Source: Flavobacterium sp. UBA5153 (GTDB lineage: Bacteria > Bacteroidota > Bacteroidia > Flavobacteriales > Flavobacteriaceae). From it: a stretch of DNA of 64,000 bases. A model generated the notes under the pieces. It ran no database searches. It was not told where the DNA came from and was given only the letters and a program-made list of their open reading frames with translations. Location of the stretch: assembly GCA_002413745.1 (NCBI GenBank), contig DHXP01000070.1, positions 48,823 to 112,822 of the forward strand, given 5' to 3'. The position numbers and the translations under genes were made by a program. Positions 8,497 to 18,283 of the stretch are shown in pieces. The stretch's first letter is position 1; every line of letters starts with the position of its first letter.

Positions 8497-8527
8497 TTTA
8501 GGATTTAGGATTTAGGATTTAGGATTT
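8497..8527. repeat. Heptamer tandem array (4 x TTTAGGA) upstream of the desaturase
   Basis: Four exact copies of TTTAGGA run from 8497 to 8524 with three more T. On the transcribed (minus) strand this is TCCTAAA x4, then TTAATA, then the desaturase ATG. The same design, with the same six-base spacer, precedes mnmG at 32879. The copy number and position in the leader could influence translation, or the array may be a simple sequence repeat. Confidence 0.8.
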
Positions 8528-8550
8528 CTCTCAAATACTTAAAATCGATT

Positions 8551-9285
8551 TTAATTTTTTATTCCCTGAACTACTACTTTTTCTGTTTTTTCCATTATTT
8601 CGGCAAAACTATATTCACTTACTGCAAGTGATTTATGAACGGTAAAGGTAAGATGATTTCCCAAACCAAGTGGAAAAAAACCAAATCTAACCATTTTCCA
8701 TGAATTATTGATACTTATCGGTACAACATGGGCCGATGGTGCATATTTACATAAGATTTTCAGCCCACTTTTTGCAAATTCTTTTGGGTGGCCCGTTTTA
8801 CTTCGTGTCCCTTCCGGAAAAATTACTGCCGAGCGGGTGTGTTTTTCGATATATTCAGCCAATCCCCTGATTGCAGGAATGGCTTGTTTGGGGTCTTTTC
8901 TATCGATAAGAACCGAGCCCCCGTGACGTAAATTATAGGACACGCTAGGAATTCCTTTGCCAAGTTCTATTTTACTTACAAATTTTGGATGAAATCGTCG
9001 CAAATACCAAATCATGGTAACAATATCATACAAACTTTGATGATTGGACACAAAAATCAAAGGAACATTTTCTGGAATTAATTCCCTGTTTTCAAAAGTA
9101 TAAGTGGTTCCCAATAGATTCGTGCATCGCAATAAAAAAAAGTTCATATAATCAACGCTTACTTTATGGGCTTGATACCCAAAAACGTTCAAACAAACCC
9201 ACTGAATTGGATGAAAAATAACCAAAACAAGTCCGAAGCACAAATAATAAATAATGGATATAGGATACGAAATTAGTTTTTGCAT
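8551..9285 (-). CDS. 1-acyl-sn-glycerol-3-phosphate acyltransferase (PlsC family)
   Basis: A 244-residue membrane-associated acyltransferase that esterifies the second position of lysophosphatidate. The N-terminus has a hydrophobic segment (residues about 7-30). Motif I is NHQSLYD (H-x4-D), motif II appears around VSKIELGKG, and motif III is FPEGTRSK, all in the right order and spacing. It is one of two PlsC paralogues in the window (the other is at 22350), so specificity may be divided between them. It lies upstream of the desaturase on the same strand, with a 60-base gap. Confidence 0.92.
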   Translation of the reverse strand: MQKLISYPISIIYYLCFGLVLVIFHPIQWVCLNVFGYQAHKVSVDYMNFFLLRCTNLLGTTYTFENRELIPENVPLIFVSNHQSLYDIVTMIWYLRRFHPKFVSKIELGKGIPSVSYNLRHGGSVLIDRKDPKQAIPAIRGLAEYIEKHTRSAVIFPEGTRSKTGHPKEFAKSGLKILCKYAPSAHVVPISINNSWKMVRFGFFPLGLGNHLTFTVHKSLAVSEYSFAEIMEKTEKVVVQGIKN

Positions 9286-9371
9286 CTTGAAAATTTTAAG
9301 CTACAAAAATATGAAATATATTTTTAGCGGGATTTTAATCCCAAACAATAATGCCATTTAGGGTTTAATTG

Positions 9372-9379
9372 TACCTTTG
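9372..9379 (+). promoter_or_regulatory. Likely -7 promoter element of rnpA
   Basis: TACCTTTG matches the TAnnTTTG consensus and lies 33 bases before the chosen rnpA start. Because it lies at a possible upstream ATG (9377), it argues for the downstream start at 9413. No clear -33 TTTG is present. Confidence 0.5.
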
Positions 9380-9412
9380 CCTTCGAAAATCTTTGTTATT
9401 TTTTATACTAAA

Positions 9413-9805
9413 ATGAACTTCACTTATCCAAAAAACGAAAAGCTAAAAAGTAAAATCACGATCGATTTGCTTTTTTCCAAAGGTAAATCCGTGTCAAAAT
9501 ATCCTTTGAGACTGGTTTATGTGGAAAGTGATTATGGCATTCCGGAAGGTTCAGTACAAAAATTAAAAATGGGCGTTTCGGTATCCAAAAAATATTTCAA
9601 GAATGCCGTGGACCGAAATTATTTCAAGCGTGTCCTTCGCGAAACTTATCGATTGAACAAGTATTTGCTCATTGACAATCTTGACACACCGTATGCTTTT
9701 ATGTTTTTTTATCAAACGAAAGAGCGTTTGTCTTACGAAGAAATCAATACCAAAACGATTCAATTATTTGAAAAATTCCTGCTTCAAATAAAAAAAGAAG
9801 AATAG
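9413..9805 (+). CDS. rnpA: Ribonuclease P protein component
   Basis: A 130-residue basic protein that assists the RNase P RNA in trimming tRNA 5' ends. The start at 9413 (MNFTYPKNEKLKSK) follows the usual family start, and the predicted promoter excludes the in-frame ATG at 9377. The conserved RNR-type region is present as AVDRNYFKRVLRETYRLNK (residues about 65-83). Unlike in many bacteria, it is not next to rpmH or dnaA here. It is followed by the DUF4349 and S41 protease genes. Confidence 0.93.
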   Translation: MNFTYPKNEKLKSKITIDLLFSKGKSVSKYPLRLVYVESDYGIPEGSVQKLKMGVSVSKKYFKNAVDRNYFKRVLRETYRLNKYLLIDNLDTPYAFMFFYQTKERLSYEEINTKTIQLFEKFLLQIKKEE

Positions 9806-9913
9806 CGACTTCTTATTTTTCTCTAATCTCTTTATTTTAAAAAAAAGACTTCAATTTTGATAGATGATAATCTAAATTCTTTTTTGTAGTTTTAACTCTA
9901 AATTCAAACACTT

Positions 9914-10738
9914 ATGAAAACCGTATTCTTGTTTTTGATGTTACTTTTATCCTTTTCAAGTTGTAAAAAAGCTGAAGAAGCTGTTGCGGCCGATACAATT
10001 GTTGACCAAGTAAAATTTGTTAAACCTGTTGTTGCAAAAGCAGAGGAAGTTACCCTAGAGGCTGATTCCAAAAATTCAATAATCGAACAAAAAATCATTA
10101 AAACCGGTGACATAAAGTTTGAAACCAATAATTTAGATTCTACTTACAAGCAAATCATAACGGCTGTAAAAAACCACAAAGCTATAGTTCAAAACGACAC
10201 CGAAGGAAAAGATGATGAATCGGTTTTTAGAAGACTAATTGTCCGCATTCCTAGCAAAAACTTCGATCTGTTTTTAAGCGATATTTCAAAAGGTGTTGCC
10301 TATTTCGACAACAAAGAAATTTCGTCACAAGATGTAACCGAAGAATACATTGATATTGATGCTCGATTAAAAGCAAAAAAAGTGCTCGAATCTCGTTACC
10401 TTGAACTTTTGAAGAAGGCAAACAAAGTTACCGAAATGTTGGAAATCGAAAAGCAAATTTCTGTTATTCGCGAAGAAATTGATGCAAAAGAAGGGCAATT
10501 ACGATATATGCAAAGTCGAGTTTCAATGAGCACAATTACAATTGAATTTTATAAAACCGTCGCCGAAAAAAGCGGAGTTAGAGTCTCTTATGGAACAAAA
10601 ATTTGGAATGCAATAACATCTGGATTTAATGGATTTTCAAGTTTTTTCATAGGGTTATTAAGCATTTGGCCTTTCCTAATTATGTTGGTGGCATCGGCCT
10701 ATTTTATTAGAAAACGATTTAAGAAAAAAACGATTTAA
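9914..10738 (+). CDS. DUF4349 lipoprotein
   Basis: A 274-residue predicted lipoprotein. The N-terminus has a short hydrophobic signal ending in a lipobox (SFSSC, Cys about residue 17) followed by lysines. The central region (about 65-215) fits DUF4349, with a long helical stretch (IDIDARLKAKKVLESRYLELL...) that is probably coiled coil. A C-terminal transmembrane helix (about 247-265) ends in a basic tail, so the protein would be tethered at both ends. Function of the family is unknown. Only two bases separate it from the S41 protease, which suggests a shared transcript. Confidence 0.85.
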   Translation: MKTVFLFLMLLLSFSSCKKAEEAVAADTIVDQVKFVKPVVAKAEEVTLEADSKNSIIEQKIIKTGDIKFETNNLDSTYKQIITAVKNHKAIVQNDTEGKDDESVFRRLIVRIPSKNFDLFLSDISKGVAYFDNKEISSQDVTEEYIDIDARLKAKKVLESRYLELLKKANKVTEMLEIEKQISVIREEIDAKEGQLRYMQSRVSMSTITIEFYKTVAEKSGVRVSYGTKIWNAITSGFNGFSSFFIGLLSIWPFLIMLVASAYFIRKRFKKKTI

Positions 10739-10740
10739 AA

Positions 10741-12378
10741 ATGACTCCCTTTTTTAAAAAAAAATATATAATCCCAGTTGTCGCTTCGGCATTTTTGTTT
10801 GTAGGCGTTAGTTTCAAAGACAATTTTTTTGAAATCGCCAAGCAAATAGAAATATTCACTACGCTTTTCAAGGAGCTGAACATGAACTATGTCGACGAGA
10901 CAAATCCAGGCGAGTTAATGGACAAAGCCATTAAGGGAATGCTGGCCAGTCTTGACCCCTACACGGTTTATTTCAACGAACAAGATGTAATAAAATTCAA
11001 AATTAACAACACGGGTGAATACACCGGAATTGGCGCCTTAATTACTCGAAAAGAGGATAAATTAATCATTCGGGAACCGTATAAAAATTTTCCAGCTGAC
11101 AAAGCCGGACTTAAAGCCGGTGACGAGATTATTCAAATAGGCGACGTGAGAATATCGGATTTCAAAGATGATGCTTCACAACTCTTGAGAGGAGCCAAGA
11201 ACACCAAAGTTGACATTAAATACATTCGTCAGGGCAAAACAATGGCTACCCAAATCGTTCTTGACGAAGTCGAAATCAAATCGGTTCCGTTTTTTGGAAA
11301 AATAGACGCTAAAACCGGCTATATCGTTTTGTCGCGTTTCAACAACAAAGCGTCGCTTGAAACCAAGGAAGCATTGGAACAACTAAAAAGAGAAGGTGCC
11401 GATAGAATTATTCTGGATTTAAGAGGAAATCCAGGAGGTCTTTTGAACGAAGCGGTTAATATTTGCAATTTATTCGTTCCAAAAAATGAAACAATCGTAA
11501 CCACAAAATCAAAAATAGAGGAACACAACAACACCTATAAAACATCCAAAAATCCCGTAGATACCGATATTCCTCTGGTTATTCTTGTCAATGGAAGAAG
11601 CGCTTCGGCATCGGAAATTGTTTCTGGAGCCTTGCAGGATTTAGATCGTGCCGTGATAATTGGCAGCCGAAGTTTTGGAAAAGGATTGGTACAAAGACCG
11701 GTAGATTTAACTTATGGAACTCAGTTAAAAGTTACCATTTCTCGCTATTACACACCTTCCGGAAGATGTATTCAAGCTTTGGATTATACCCACAAAGACA
11801 AAAACGGAATTGCCACGAAAACCGAAGCTAAAAATTATAACGCTTTCAAAACCCGAAAAGGAAGAACCGTTTATGATGGCGGAGGCATTCAGCCAGACAT
11901 AGAACTCGAGGAAACCAAGTCGAACCCAATAACGGAGGCTTTGGTGAAAAACGACGGAATCTTTAATTACGTTACCAATTATTATTACAAAAATCCAAAT
12001 TTAGGCGACCAAATTCCAACATTTTCAGATGCCGATTTCCTCGATTTCAAACAGTTTTTAAAAGCCCAGAAATTCTCTTTCAACACCGAAACGGAACTCG
12101 CTTTGAAAAACACTTTGGCTGTGGCCAAAAAAGAAAAAATAGACGAAAGCATTAACCCGGAATACCAACAATTGCTGACCGCTCTTCAAAAAAGTGAAGA
12201 CAATTTATTGGATAAAAATAAAATAGAAATCAAAAATTTAATTGTTGACGAAATCATAAAACGCTACCAATATCAAGAAGGGTTGTATCAATATTACCTA
12301 CGAAATAATTCCGAAATCAAAAAAGCCGTGAACGTTTTGAACAACAGTCCAGAATATAAATCTATTTTGAAAATGTGA
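10741..12378 (+). CDS. S41 family carboxyl-terminal processing protease
   Basis: A 545-residue periplasmic C-terminal processing protease (CtpA/Prc type). An N-terminal signal anchor (about 9-22) is followed by a helical region, a PDZ domain (about 90-180, with DKAGLKAGDEIIQIGD), and the S41 catalytic domain. The nucleophile Ser lies in GRSASASEIVSGAL and the general-base Lys in SFGKGLVQ. A C-terminal helical extension follows. Such enzymes trim lipoproteins and cell-wall enzymes in the envelope. It probably is expressed with the upstream DUF4349 lipoprotein. Confidence 0.94.
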   Translation: MTPFFKKKYIIPVVASAFLFVGVSFKDNFFEIAKQIEIFTTLFKELNMNYVDETNPGELMDKAIKGMLASLDPYTVYFNEQDVIKFKINNTGEYTGIGALITRKEDKLIIREPYKNFPADKAGLKAGDEIIQIGDVRISDFKDDASQLLRGAKNTKVDIKYIRQGKTMATQIVLDEVEIKSVPFFGKIDAKTGYIVLSRFNNKASLETKEALEQLKREGADRIILDLRGNPGGLLNEAVNICNLFVPKNETIVTTKSKIEEHNNTYKTSKNPVDTDIPLVILVNGRSASASEIVSGALQDLDRAVIIGSRSFGKGLVQRPVDLTYGTQLKVTISRYYTPSGRCIQALDYTHKDKNGIATKTEAKNYNAFKTRKGRTVYDGGGIQPDIELEETKSNPITEALVKNDGIFNYVTNYYYKNPNLGDQIPTFSDADFLDFKQFLKAQKFSFNTETELALKNTLAVAKKEKIDESINPEYQQLLTALQKSEDNLLDKNKIEIKNLIVDEIIKRYQYQEGLYQYYLRNNSEIKKAVNVLNNSPEYKSILKM

Positions 12379-12395
12379 TGAAAATTGCAATAAAA

Positions 12396-12848
12396 TTATA
12401 ACTGCTCTTTTTTCATCTCAATATGCGGAATATCATCTTCCAGATACATCTCGCTGGTTTGGATAAATCCGTGGCTTTCGTAGAATTTTTTTAGATACAA
12501 TTGTGCGCCAATGGTGATTTTGCTTTCGCCAAAATGACTTTTAATTCCGGCAATTGCTTCTCGCATCAGGTCGTGACCCCATTTTCTGTCACGATAGTTT
12601 GCATCGACGGTGACTCTGCCAATTGATGAATTGTCAAAGGAAATACCGGCTTTGAAAAGCCTGGAATAAGCTACAATTTTGCCGTCGAATGTGCCAAAAA
12701 GATGCAATGCCAATTTGTCTTTCCCATCAAGATCGAGATAAACACAGTTTTGTTCCACCACAAAAATGGCACTTCTTAATCTGAGTATGTCATATAATTC
12801 GTGAGTCGAAAGATCCTCAAAAGACTTTATTTGCCATTGTAATTCCAT
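12396..12848 (-). CDS. GNAT family N-acetyltransferase (ElaA-like)
   Basis: A 150-residue acetyltransferase. The start ELQWQIKSFEDLSTHELYDILRLRSAIFVVEQNC matches the ElaA-like subgroup, and the acetyl-CoA pyrophosphate loop is visible as VTVDANYRDRKWGHDLM (residues about 79-95). The ligand is not predictable. It is convergent with the S41 protease with a gap of only 17 bases and no visible terminator. Confidence 0.85.
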   Translation of the reverse strand: MELQWQIKSFEDLSTHELYDILRLRSAIFVVEQNCVYLDLDGKDKLALHLFGTFDGKIVAYSRLFKAGISFDNSSIGRVTVDANYRDRKWGHDLMREAIAGIKSHFGESKITIGAQLYLKKFYESHGFIQTSEMYLEDDIPHIEMKKEQL

Positions 12849-12866
12849 GATATATATTGTTTTATT

Positions 12867-13847
12867 TTATTTTAAGATAATAATAGATTTGATAATAGAC
12901 TCTAATTCGTGCATAAGATCTCGTTTTTTTCTCGACGGTGAATAGCAAAATCCCTCCAAAACCAGAATTCTGTCATGTTCCTTGTCCACAATAGCGTAAT
13001 TAATGAAAGGCCCTGCCATAAAATTGTTTTTTAATTCCCAGGTTCCTTTGGTTTCATACGTTTCCTTTCCGTCTAATTTTATTTTGGAAAAATAGGGCGC
13101 ATATCCTTCTTCAGTAATCATTCGGGAATCAGGTTCAGTTCCGTGAATATATAAATTCCCAATGGAATCACGCATTTTGATAATATTGGAAATCAGATTT
13201 GAATCTTTTTTTATGGAACTTATTGGAACTTGGTAAATTAACAAACTGTTATTGCCGCTGATGATTTCTTTTTTCAGCCAAATAAAATTACTCTTTTGAA
13301 TAACGTACGAATAACCCGAAAGCACTTTTAAAGAAATATGGAATTTATTGGTGATTATTTTCGTGTTAAGTAATGCCTGATCAATTATCCTTTGGTTTTC
13401 GGTGATTTCGGTTTCCTTTATGATTTGAATTATTTTTGGCGCATTTTTTTCAATGTTTTCCAAAATATCATCATTTGTTTTACCAGAAATATGAAACACA
13501 TTTTGAGGTAATGCGTATTGATTTTTCTTTATTTCAAATTTATTTTTTTCTTCTTTTTTTACAATTATAATCGTTCTGCTATCAGTCATAAATCCCTCCA
13601 TAAGTTTGATGGGATATTGATTTATGGTAAAAAGAGGTTCCTCTTGTGGTAATCCAATCACTGGCGATGCAAATTTGTTTCGAATGCTGTCGCCAATCTC
13701 GCCATTCCATAACTGGTCGTCAATAATAACCGAAATGGTATTGATTTTGCCAGTAGCTTTTCTTGGCATATCTATATCTTCACCTTGTTTTTTACAGGAA
13801 AAAAACAAGAAGGGAATTAGAAGAAATAAAAAAAGATTTTTATTCAT
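12867..13847 (-). CDS. DUF4837 family lipoprotein
   Basis: A 326-residue predicted lipoprotein whose signal peptide ends in FLFFSC (Cys about residue 18) followed by KKQGED. The body matches my memory of DUF4837, a Bacteroidota-specific family, with the characteristic start of the mature part (SVIIDDQLWNGEIGDSIR) and the segment GTWELKNNFMAGPFINYAI. Its function is unknown. It stands upstream of the GNAT gene on the same strand (gap 18 bases). Confidence 0.8.
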   Translation of the reverse strand: MNKNLFLFLLIPFLFFSCKKQGEDIDMPRKATGKINTISVIIDDQLWNGEIGDSIRNKFASPVIGLPQEEPLFTINQYPIKLMEGFMTDSRTIIIVKKEEKNKFEIKKNQYALPQNVFHISGKTNDDILENIEKNAPKIIQIIKETEITENQRIIDQALLNTKIITNKFHISLKVLSGYSYVIQKSNFIWLKKEIISGNNSLLIYQVPISSIKKDSNLISNIIKMRDSIGNLYIHGTEPDSRMITEEGYAPYFSKIKLDGKETYETKGTWELKNNFMAGPFINYAIVDKEHDRILVLEGFCYSPSRKKRDLMHELESIIKSIIILK

Positions 13848-13940
13848 AGATCCGGTATTCTATAAAAATGTTAATTACCAAATGAAGAGAGAAAAACACC
13901 AACTTTTACAGAAAAAAAGAATGTTTAATGGGAATTAATT

Positions 13941-14600
13941 TTACTCTTTATGGAGGTAAATTAGTTGAATATTCCTAAAATCAATTGGTGAACCTTCATA
14001 ATTTAAAGAAATCTTTCCCTCTTTAGAAGTTACTTCAACACATTCATTTACTAACTTTCCGTTCAAATATTGAGTACATTTTCCATTGAATGATCTGATG
14101 AGGATTTTATTCCATTGTCCAAAAGGATTCTCATTGCCACTAAATTTGGGAGAAACCACACTTGCGCCAGCCTCAACCAGCTTTCCATTTACTGTTGCTG
14201 TTACATTATCCAAAAAAATAAAATCACCGGTACTATCCTCTTTTATTTGAAATTGTATTCCTTTAGGCCAAATGTGATCGGGTGAATTTGAAGGCACATT
14301 ATACATCACGCCACTATTTTTTTTTCCATCCCCTCTATAAAACTTTTCTTCTACATTCCACCTGAACTCTAAACTTAGCTCAAAATTTTTATAGACACTT
14401 TTTGTCATTAGATACCCTATGTTATCTCCATACATTCTTACCGTGCCATCAGTAAATTCATATACTTTTGAAGGGGCTAATCTTTCAGTACTGTTTTTAG
14501 TAAAAGCATACCAATCATTCATTGACAATCTTTTTTGTTTAACAGCACATGAATTTAAGAATAAAAGAAAAGCAAAAGCAAAAGTTATTTTTTTAAACAT
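13941..14600 (-). CDS. DUF1080 (3-keto-disaccharide hydrolase-like) lipoprotein
   Basis: A 219-residue predicted lipoprotein (signal ending in LFLNSC, Cys about residue 18). The mature part is a concanavalin-like jelly roll of the DUF1080 family: NDWYAFTK, ELSLEFRWN, NSGVMYNVPS and FGQWNKILIRSFNGKCTQYLNGK all fit. Members cleave 3-keto-glycosides or bind carbohydrate; none of the usual partner genes (oxidoreductases) lies next to it, so the exact role is open. Confidence 0.85.
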   Translation of the reverse strand: MFKKITFAFAFLLFLNSCAVKQKRLSMNDWYAFTKNSTERLAPSKVYEFTDGTVRMYGDNIGYLMTKSVYKNFELSLEFRWNVEEKFYRGDGKKNSGVMYNVPSNSPDHIWPKGIQFQIKEDSTGDFIFLDNVTATVNGKLVEAGASVVSPKFSGNENPFGQWNKILIRSFNGKCTQYLNGKLVNECVEVTSKEGKISLNYEGSPIDFRNIQLIYLHKE

Positions 14601-14693
14601 TGTAATCTTTTATTTAAATTAAGAACAATACTCTTTTTTATAGAGCCTAAAATGAAAGGAAAATTAGCTAAGATAAAATCTATCCAAATTGAT

Positions 14694-16718
14694 TTATCCG
14701 TTAATTTTTAGCTTCATTCCGGGTTTAAGTTCTCCCCCACGAATATCATTCCATTTTTTTATATCCGAAATGGTCACGCCTGGATATTTTTTGGCAATAC
14801 TATATAAGGAATCCCCTTTTTTTACATAATAATCAGTAGAAGTATTTTTAGACACGGACGCCAAATTTTCTTTTTTCTTGAAAGTATTGGCAGAGGCTCT
14901 ATTCATAATTGCCACTTCATTTTTGGCAACAATTAAGGTGCTTCCCAAGGCGACATTATGGTCTTGCAAATTGTTCCATTGTTTCAAATCGTCCAAGGAT
15001 GTTCCGAATTTTTTGGCTATCTTTCCTAAATTATCCCCTTTTAAAACTACGTATTCAATATTTTCTAACTTAGGAGTCGGAGCAGTTTCTTGCTTAATAT
15101 CAGCCTCTTTATTGGCAATTTGTAATGATGCACCAAGCTGGATATTTACGTTCGAAAGATGATTCCATAATTTAATTTCTTCAACGGTAACATTATGGTT
15201 TTTGGCGATATTACCCAAATTATCTCCTTTTTGAACTACATAATAAGAAGATTTACCCTGTGATACCGTATCCGCTTTAGTTATAGTATTGTTTTTGACA
15301 TCTGAAGCGGCAATTTTTTGGTTATTTGTAACAATTTCCAAAGGAATTTTATTAGTCTTAGGTTCTTTCCTTACGGTTCTAACAATACTTTCGTTCGTGA
15401 TGATTTTTAAGCTTTTCCCATAAGAAACAGTATTCTTTTTTAATCCGTTCCATTTTTTCAAATCAGCAATAGTGACACTATATTTATCGGCGATTTCACC
15501 CAGATTGTCTCCGCGTTTTACCTTGTAATATTTTGTTTTGGGAAGTGTAATACTTTGTGTGGTATAATTAACTATGTCGTTCAGAGCAATTGCATTAGTA
15601 AGCTGAAATGGTTTTTCCCGAAGATCCATTTCGTGTTGAACGTAGGCATAAATTCGGTTTTCATTTGAAGTAAAAACGGCAATTTTTTCTTTTGGCAATC
15701 TCAAAAAATGATTTTGATTTTCATAAAACGGAACCACATTCAGCTTATAGGAAGGATTGAGCAATTGCAATTGTTCCACGGAAACATCGAGCAAATCAGA
15801 GATTTGTTTGAACGACATTTGCTTTTTAATCATTATTGTGTCGGTCGAAAAATGCTTTATAATCGACTTGTCAGGCCGTATTCCGTGTTCATTATGGTAT
15901 TCGAAAATGTACATGGTAGCCAAAAATGCCGGAACGTAAGCTTGGGTTTCTTTTGGAAGATTTTTTCTGATATTCCAATAATTTTGCTGTCCGCCAGAGC
16001 GACGAATCGCTTTGGCAACATTGCCGGGACCAGAGTTATAGGATGCCAATACCAAATCCCAATCTCCAAAAATGGCATACATTTTTGTCATATAAGTTGC
16101 CGCGGCTTCACTTGATTTTAACGGGTCGCTGCGTTCATCAACATAGGAATCAATATTTAGATTGTATTGCTTTCCGGTTTGATACATAAACTGCCAAAGT
16201 CCCGTTGCGCCCACTCTCGAAACTGCTTTTGGATTCAATGCTGATTCTATAACAGCTAGATATTTTATCTCCAGCGGCACATTTTCTTTGGCCAAAGCCT
16301 CTTCAAATATTGGAAAATAAAAGTCAGAAAGAGCCAACAGCCTTGAAAAAGATTTTTTTCTGTTTTTTAGAAATGACTTGATGATGTTTTCCAGACCTTC
16401 ATTGTATTCAATGTTGAATGGCGATTTTTCATCCATTGCTTTCAGTCTTGCTTTCAGCAAATCTGTCGGCAATTCATAATCCACTTTTTCGTCGATATTA
16501 ATCGTTTTTATATCTTCGTTTAAGTTGTTGTACAAATCTAAATCTGTCAATTGCTTTGCCCACAAACTGTCAACGCAAGAAGCCATATCGTCCTTTACGA
16601 AAGTTTTTTTAATAGAATCTAAATAAGATAATTTGGTTTCAACTTTTGCAATTTCCTGCGAAAACAACTGAATTGACAACAACAGAAAAAATGATAAGGC
16701 GGCTTTTTTTATAATCAT
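14694..16718 (-). CDS. Membrane-bound lytic transglycosylase with four LysM domains (MltD-like)
   Basis: A 674-residue secreted protein with an N-terminal signal (residues 1-20). The SLT/GEWL-type catalytic domain spans about 135-290, with the catalytic Glu in AVIESALNP, followed by GATGLWQFM and the NSGPGNV motif. Then come four LysM peptidoglycan-binding modules, at about 398-441, 493-537, 556-600 and 629-674, each with a GDNLGxIA or GDSLYSIA core. It cleaves peptidoglycan glycan strands to 1,6-anhydro products. LysM spacing with Ser/Lys/Thr-rich linkers is typical. It sits downstream of pgk on the same strand but with its own likely promoter. Confidence 0.94.
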   Translation of the reverse strand: MIIKKAALSFFLLLSIQLFSQEIAKVETKLSYLDSIKKTFVKDDMASCVDSLWAKQLTDLDLYNNLNEDIKTINIDEKVDYELPTDLLKARLKAMDEKSPFNIEYNEGLENIIKSFLKNRKKSFSRLLALSDFYFPIFEEALAKENVPLEIKYLAVIESALNPKAVSRVGATGLWQFMYQTGKQYNLNIDSYVDERSDPLKSSEAAATYMTKMYAIFGDWDLVLASYNSGPGNVAKAIRRSGGQQNYWNIRKNLPKETQAYVPAFLATMYIFEYHNEHGIRPDKSIIKHFSTDTIMIKKQMSFKQISDLLDVSVEQLQLLNPSYKLNVVPFYENQNHFLRLPKEKIAVFTSNENRIYAYVQHEMDLREKPFQLTNAIALNDIVNYTTQSITLPKTKYYKVKRGDNLGEIADKYSVTIADLKKWNGLKKNTVSYGKSLKIITNESIVRTVRKEPKTNKIPLEIVTNNQKIAASDVKNNTITKADTVSQGKSSYYVVQKGDNLGNIAKNHNVTVEEIKLWNHLSNVNIQLGASLQIANKEADIKQETAPTPKLENIEYVVLKGDNLGKIAKKFGTSLDDLKQWNNLQDHNVALGSTLIVAKNEVAIMNRASANTFKKKENLASVSKNTSTDYYVKKGDSLYSIAKKYPGVTISDIKKWNDIRGGELKPGMKLKING

Positions 16719-16769
16719 AATTTTTAATCAATAGGCTATATTCCAAACGATTATACAACCGTTTTTTTG

Positions 16770-16777
16770 CAAACATA
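16770..16777 (-). promoter_or_regulatory. Possible -7 element of the lytic transglycosylase gene
   Basis: The minus strand reads TATGTTTG, matching TAnnTTTG, 51 bases before the start codon. No good -33 partner is seen. Modest support only. Confidence 0.3.
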
Positions 16778-16825
16778 ATAACTTACAACTAAAACTCTCA
16801 GTAAATATTGTTAAAAATACCGTTT

Positions 16826-18013
16826 TTATTCCAAAATGGCTGCAATACCAGGTAATATTCTGCCTTCAAGCATTTCGAGCATTGCGCCTCCGCCTGTAGA
16901 AACATAACTCACTTTATCTTCAAAACCGAATTGTTTTACCGCTGCTACTGAATCGCCTCCGCCAACAAGCGAGAATGCTCCGTTTGCAGTTGCCTCGGCA
17001 ATAAAGTTACCTAATTGTATCGTTCCATTTGCGAATTTTTCCATTTCGAAAACGCCTAAAGGACCGTTCCAAAGTATCGTTTTTGATTCTAAAATCACTT
17101 TTTTGAAGTTTTCCAATGATTTTGGTCCGGCATCCAATCCTTGCCATCCATCAGGAATTTCCCTTACATCGACAATTTTAGTATTGGCCGTATTCGAAAA
17201 ATCATCAGCAGCAACAACATCAACCGGAATATGAATTTGAACTCCTTTTTCTTTGGCCAATCTTAATATTTCTAGTGCTAATTCTTGTTTGTCATCTTCA
17301 CAAATAGATTCGCCTATTTTCCCTCCCAAAGCCTTCACGAAAGTAAAAGTCATTCCGCCACCAATAATCATATGATCCACTTTGTCCAGAATATTTTCGA
17401 TAACCGTAATTTTAGAAGATACTTTTGATCCTCCAAGAACTGCAGTAACTGGTTTTTTAGAATCTTTCAAAACCTTGTTCAAACTTTCGATTTCTTTTGC
17501 CAATAATAATCCAAAACATTTTTCATTCGGGAAAAATTGTGCAATTATGGTTGTCGAAGCGTGTGCTCTGTGTGCGGTACCAAAAGCGTCATTCACATAA
17601 ATATCGCCAAGTGAAGCCAACTCTTTTGCAAAAGCAACGTCTCCTGCTTCCTCTTCAGCGTGAAAACGTAAATTTTCCAACAATAAAACTTGTCCCGGTT
17701 GTAGGTTTTGGGAAGCCTTTTTGGCCTCGTCTCCAATACAATTTGAAGCAAACTGCACTGGTACCCCAAGAATTTCCGATGCTGTTTTTAAAATGTGTTT
17801 CAATGAATATTTTGCTTCAACCCCTTTTGGTCTGCCCAAATGCGACATTAAAATTACGCTTCCGCCATCGGCAAGAATTTTATCGATTGTAGGTTTTGCC
17901 GCTTCGATACGAGTGGCATCCGTAACATTAAAATTTTCGTCTAAAGGCACGTTAAAATCAACGCGAATTATGGCTTTTTTGTTTTTGAAATCGAAATCGT
18001 TTACAGTTTTCAT
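16826..18013 (-). CDS. pgk: Phosphoglycerate kinase
   Basis: A 395-residue glycolytic enzyme converting 1,3-bisphosphoglycerate and ADP to 3-phosphoglycerate and ATP. All signature blocks are present: RVDFNVPLD near residue 17, [27 protein letters not shown], the nucleotide-site [12 protein letters not shown] and [13 protein letters not shown]. Length is normal. A strong minus-strand -7 element lies 34 bases upstream of the start, so it is probably transcribed as its own unit. Confidence 0.97.
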   Translation of the reverse strand: MKTVNDFDFKNKKAIIRVDFNVPLDENFNVTDATRIEAAKPTIDKILADGGSVILMSHLGRPKGVEAKYSLKHILKTASEILGVPVQFASNCIGDEAKKASQNLQPGQVLLLENLRFHAEEEAGDVAFAKELASLGDIYVNDAFGTAHRAHASTTIIAQFFPNEKCFGLLLAKEIESLNKVLKDSKKPVTAVLGGSKVSSKITVIENILDKVDHMIIGGGMTFTFVKALGGKIGESICEDDKQELALEILRLAKEKGVQIHIPVDVVAADDFSNTANTKIVDVREIPDGWQGLDAGPKSLENFKKVILESKTILWNGPLGVFEMEKFANGTIQLGNFIAEATANGAFSLVGGGDSVAAVKQFGFEDKVSYVSTGGGAMLEMLEGRILPGIAAILE

Positions 18014-18047
18014 AAGATCCTTATATTTAGTTTTTTTAGAAGAATAG

Positions 18048-18055
18048 CAAAGATA
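18048..18055 (-). promoter_or_regulatory. Likely -7 promoter element of pgk
   Basis: The minus strand reads TATCTTTG, an exact TAnnTTTG match 34 bases before the pgk start. A TTTG on the minus strand at 18080-18083 could be the -33 element, but the gap of 24 bases is longer than usual. Confidence 0.5.
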
Positions 18056-18271
18056 GAACTTTTAGGCTACGGATAAATCCAAAAATGGCAAAACAAGGTA
18101 CTTTTTAGCAACGAAATCGATATAATTTAATAAATAATTTATATTTTAAGCTTATTTATTAAGTGGGAAGACGATTCATTTATCAAAATGACGGCAATAA
18201 TTTCAAAAAAATTGGAATCCTCTTTTTATGAAACTTTACGACCGAAATTTAGAGAATCGTCCATTTTCTTC

Positions 18272-18279
18272 TATATTTG
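18272..18279 (+). promoter_or_regulatory. -7 promoter element directly before holB
   Basis: TATATTTG matches the consensus and ends only four bases before the holB ATG at 18284. Since Bacteroidota transcription starts a few bases after this element, the mRNA would begin at or next to the start codon, suggesting a leaderless transcript. Confidence 0.5.
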
Positions 18280-18283
18280 CCTT

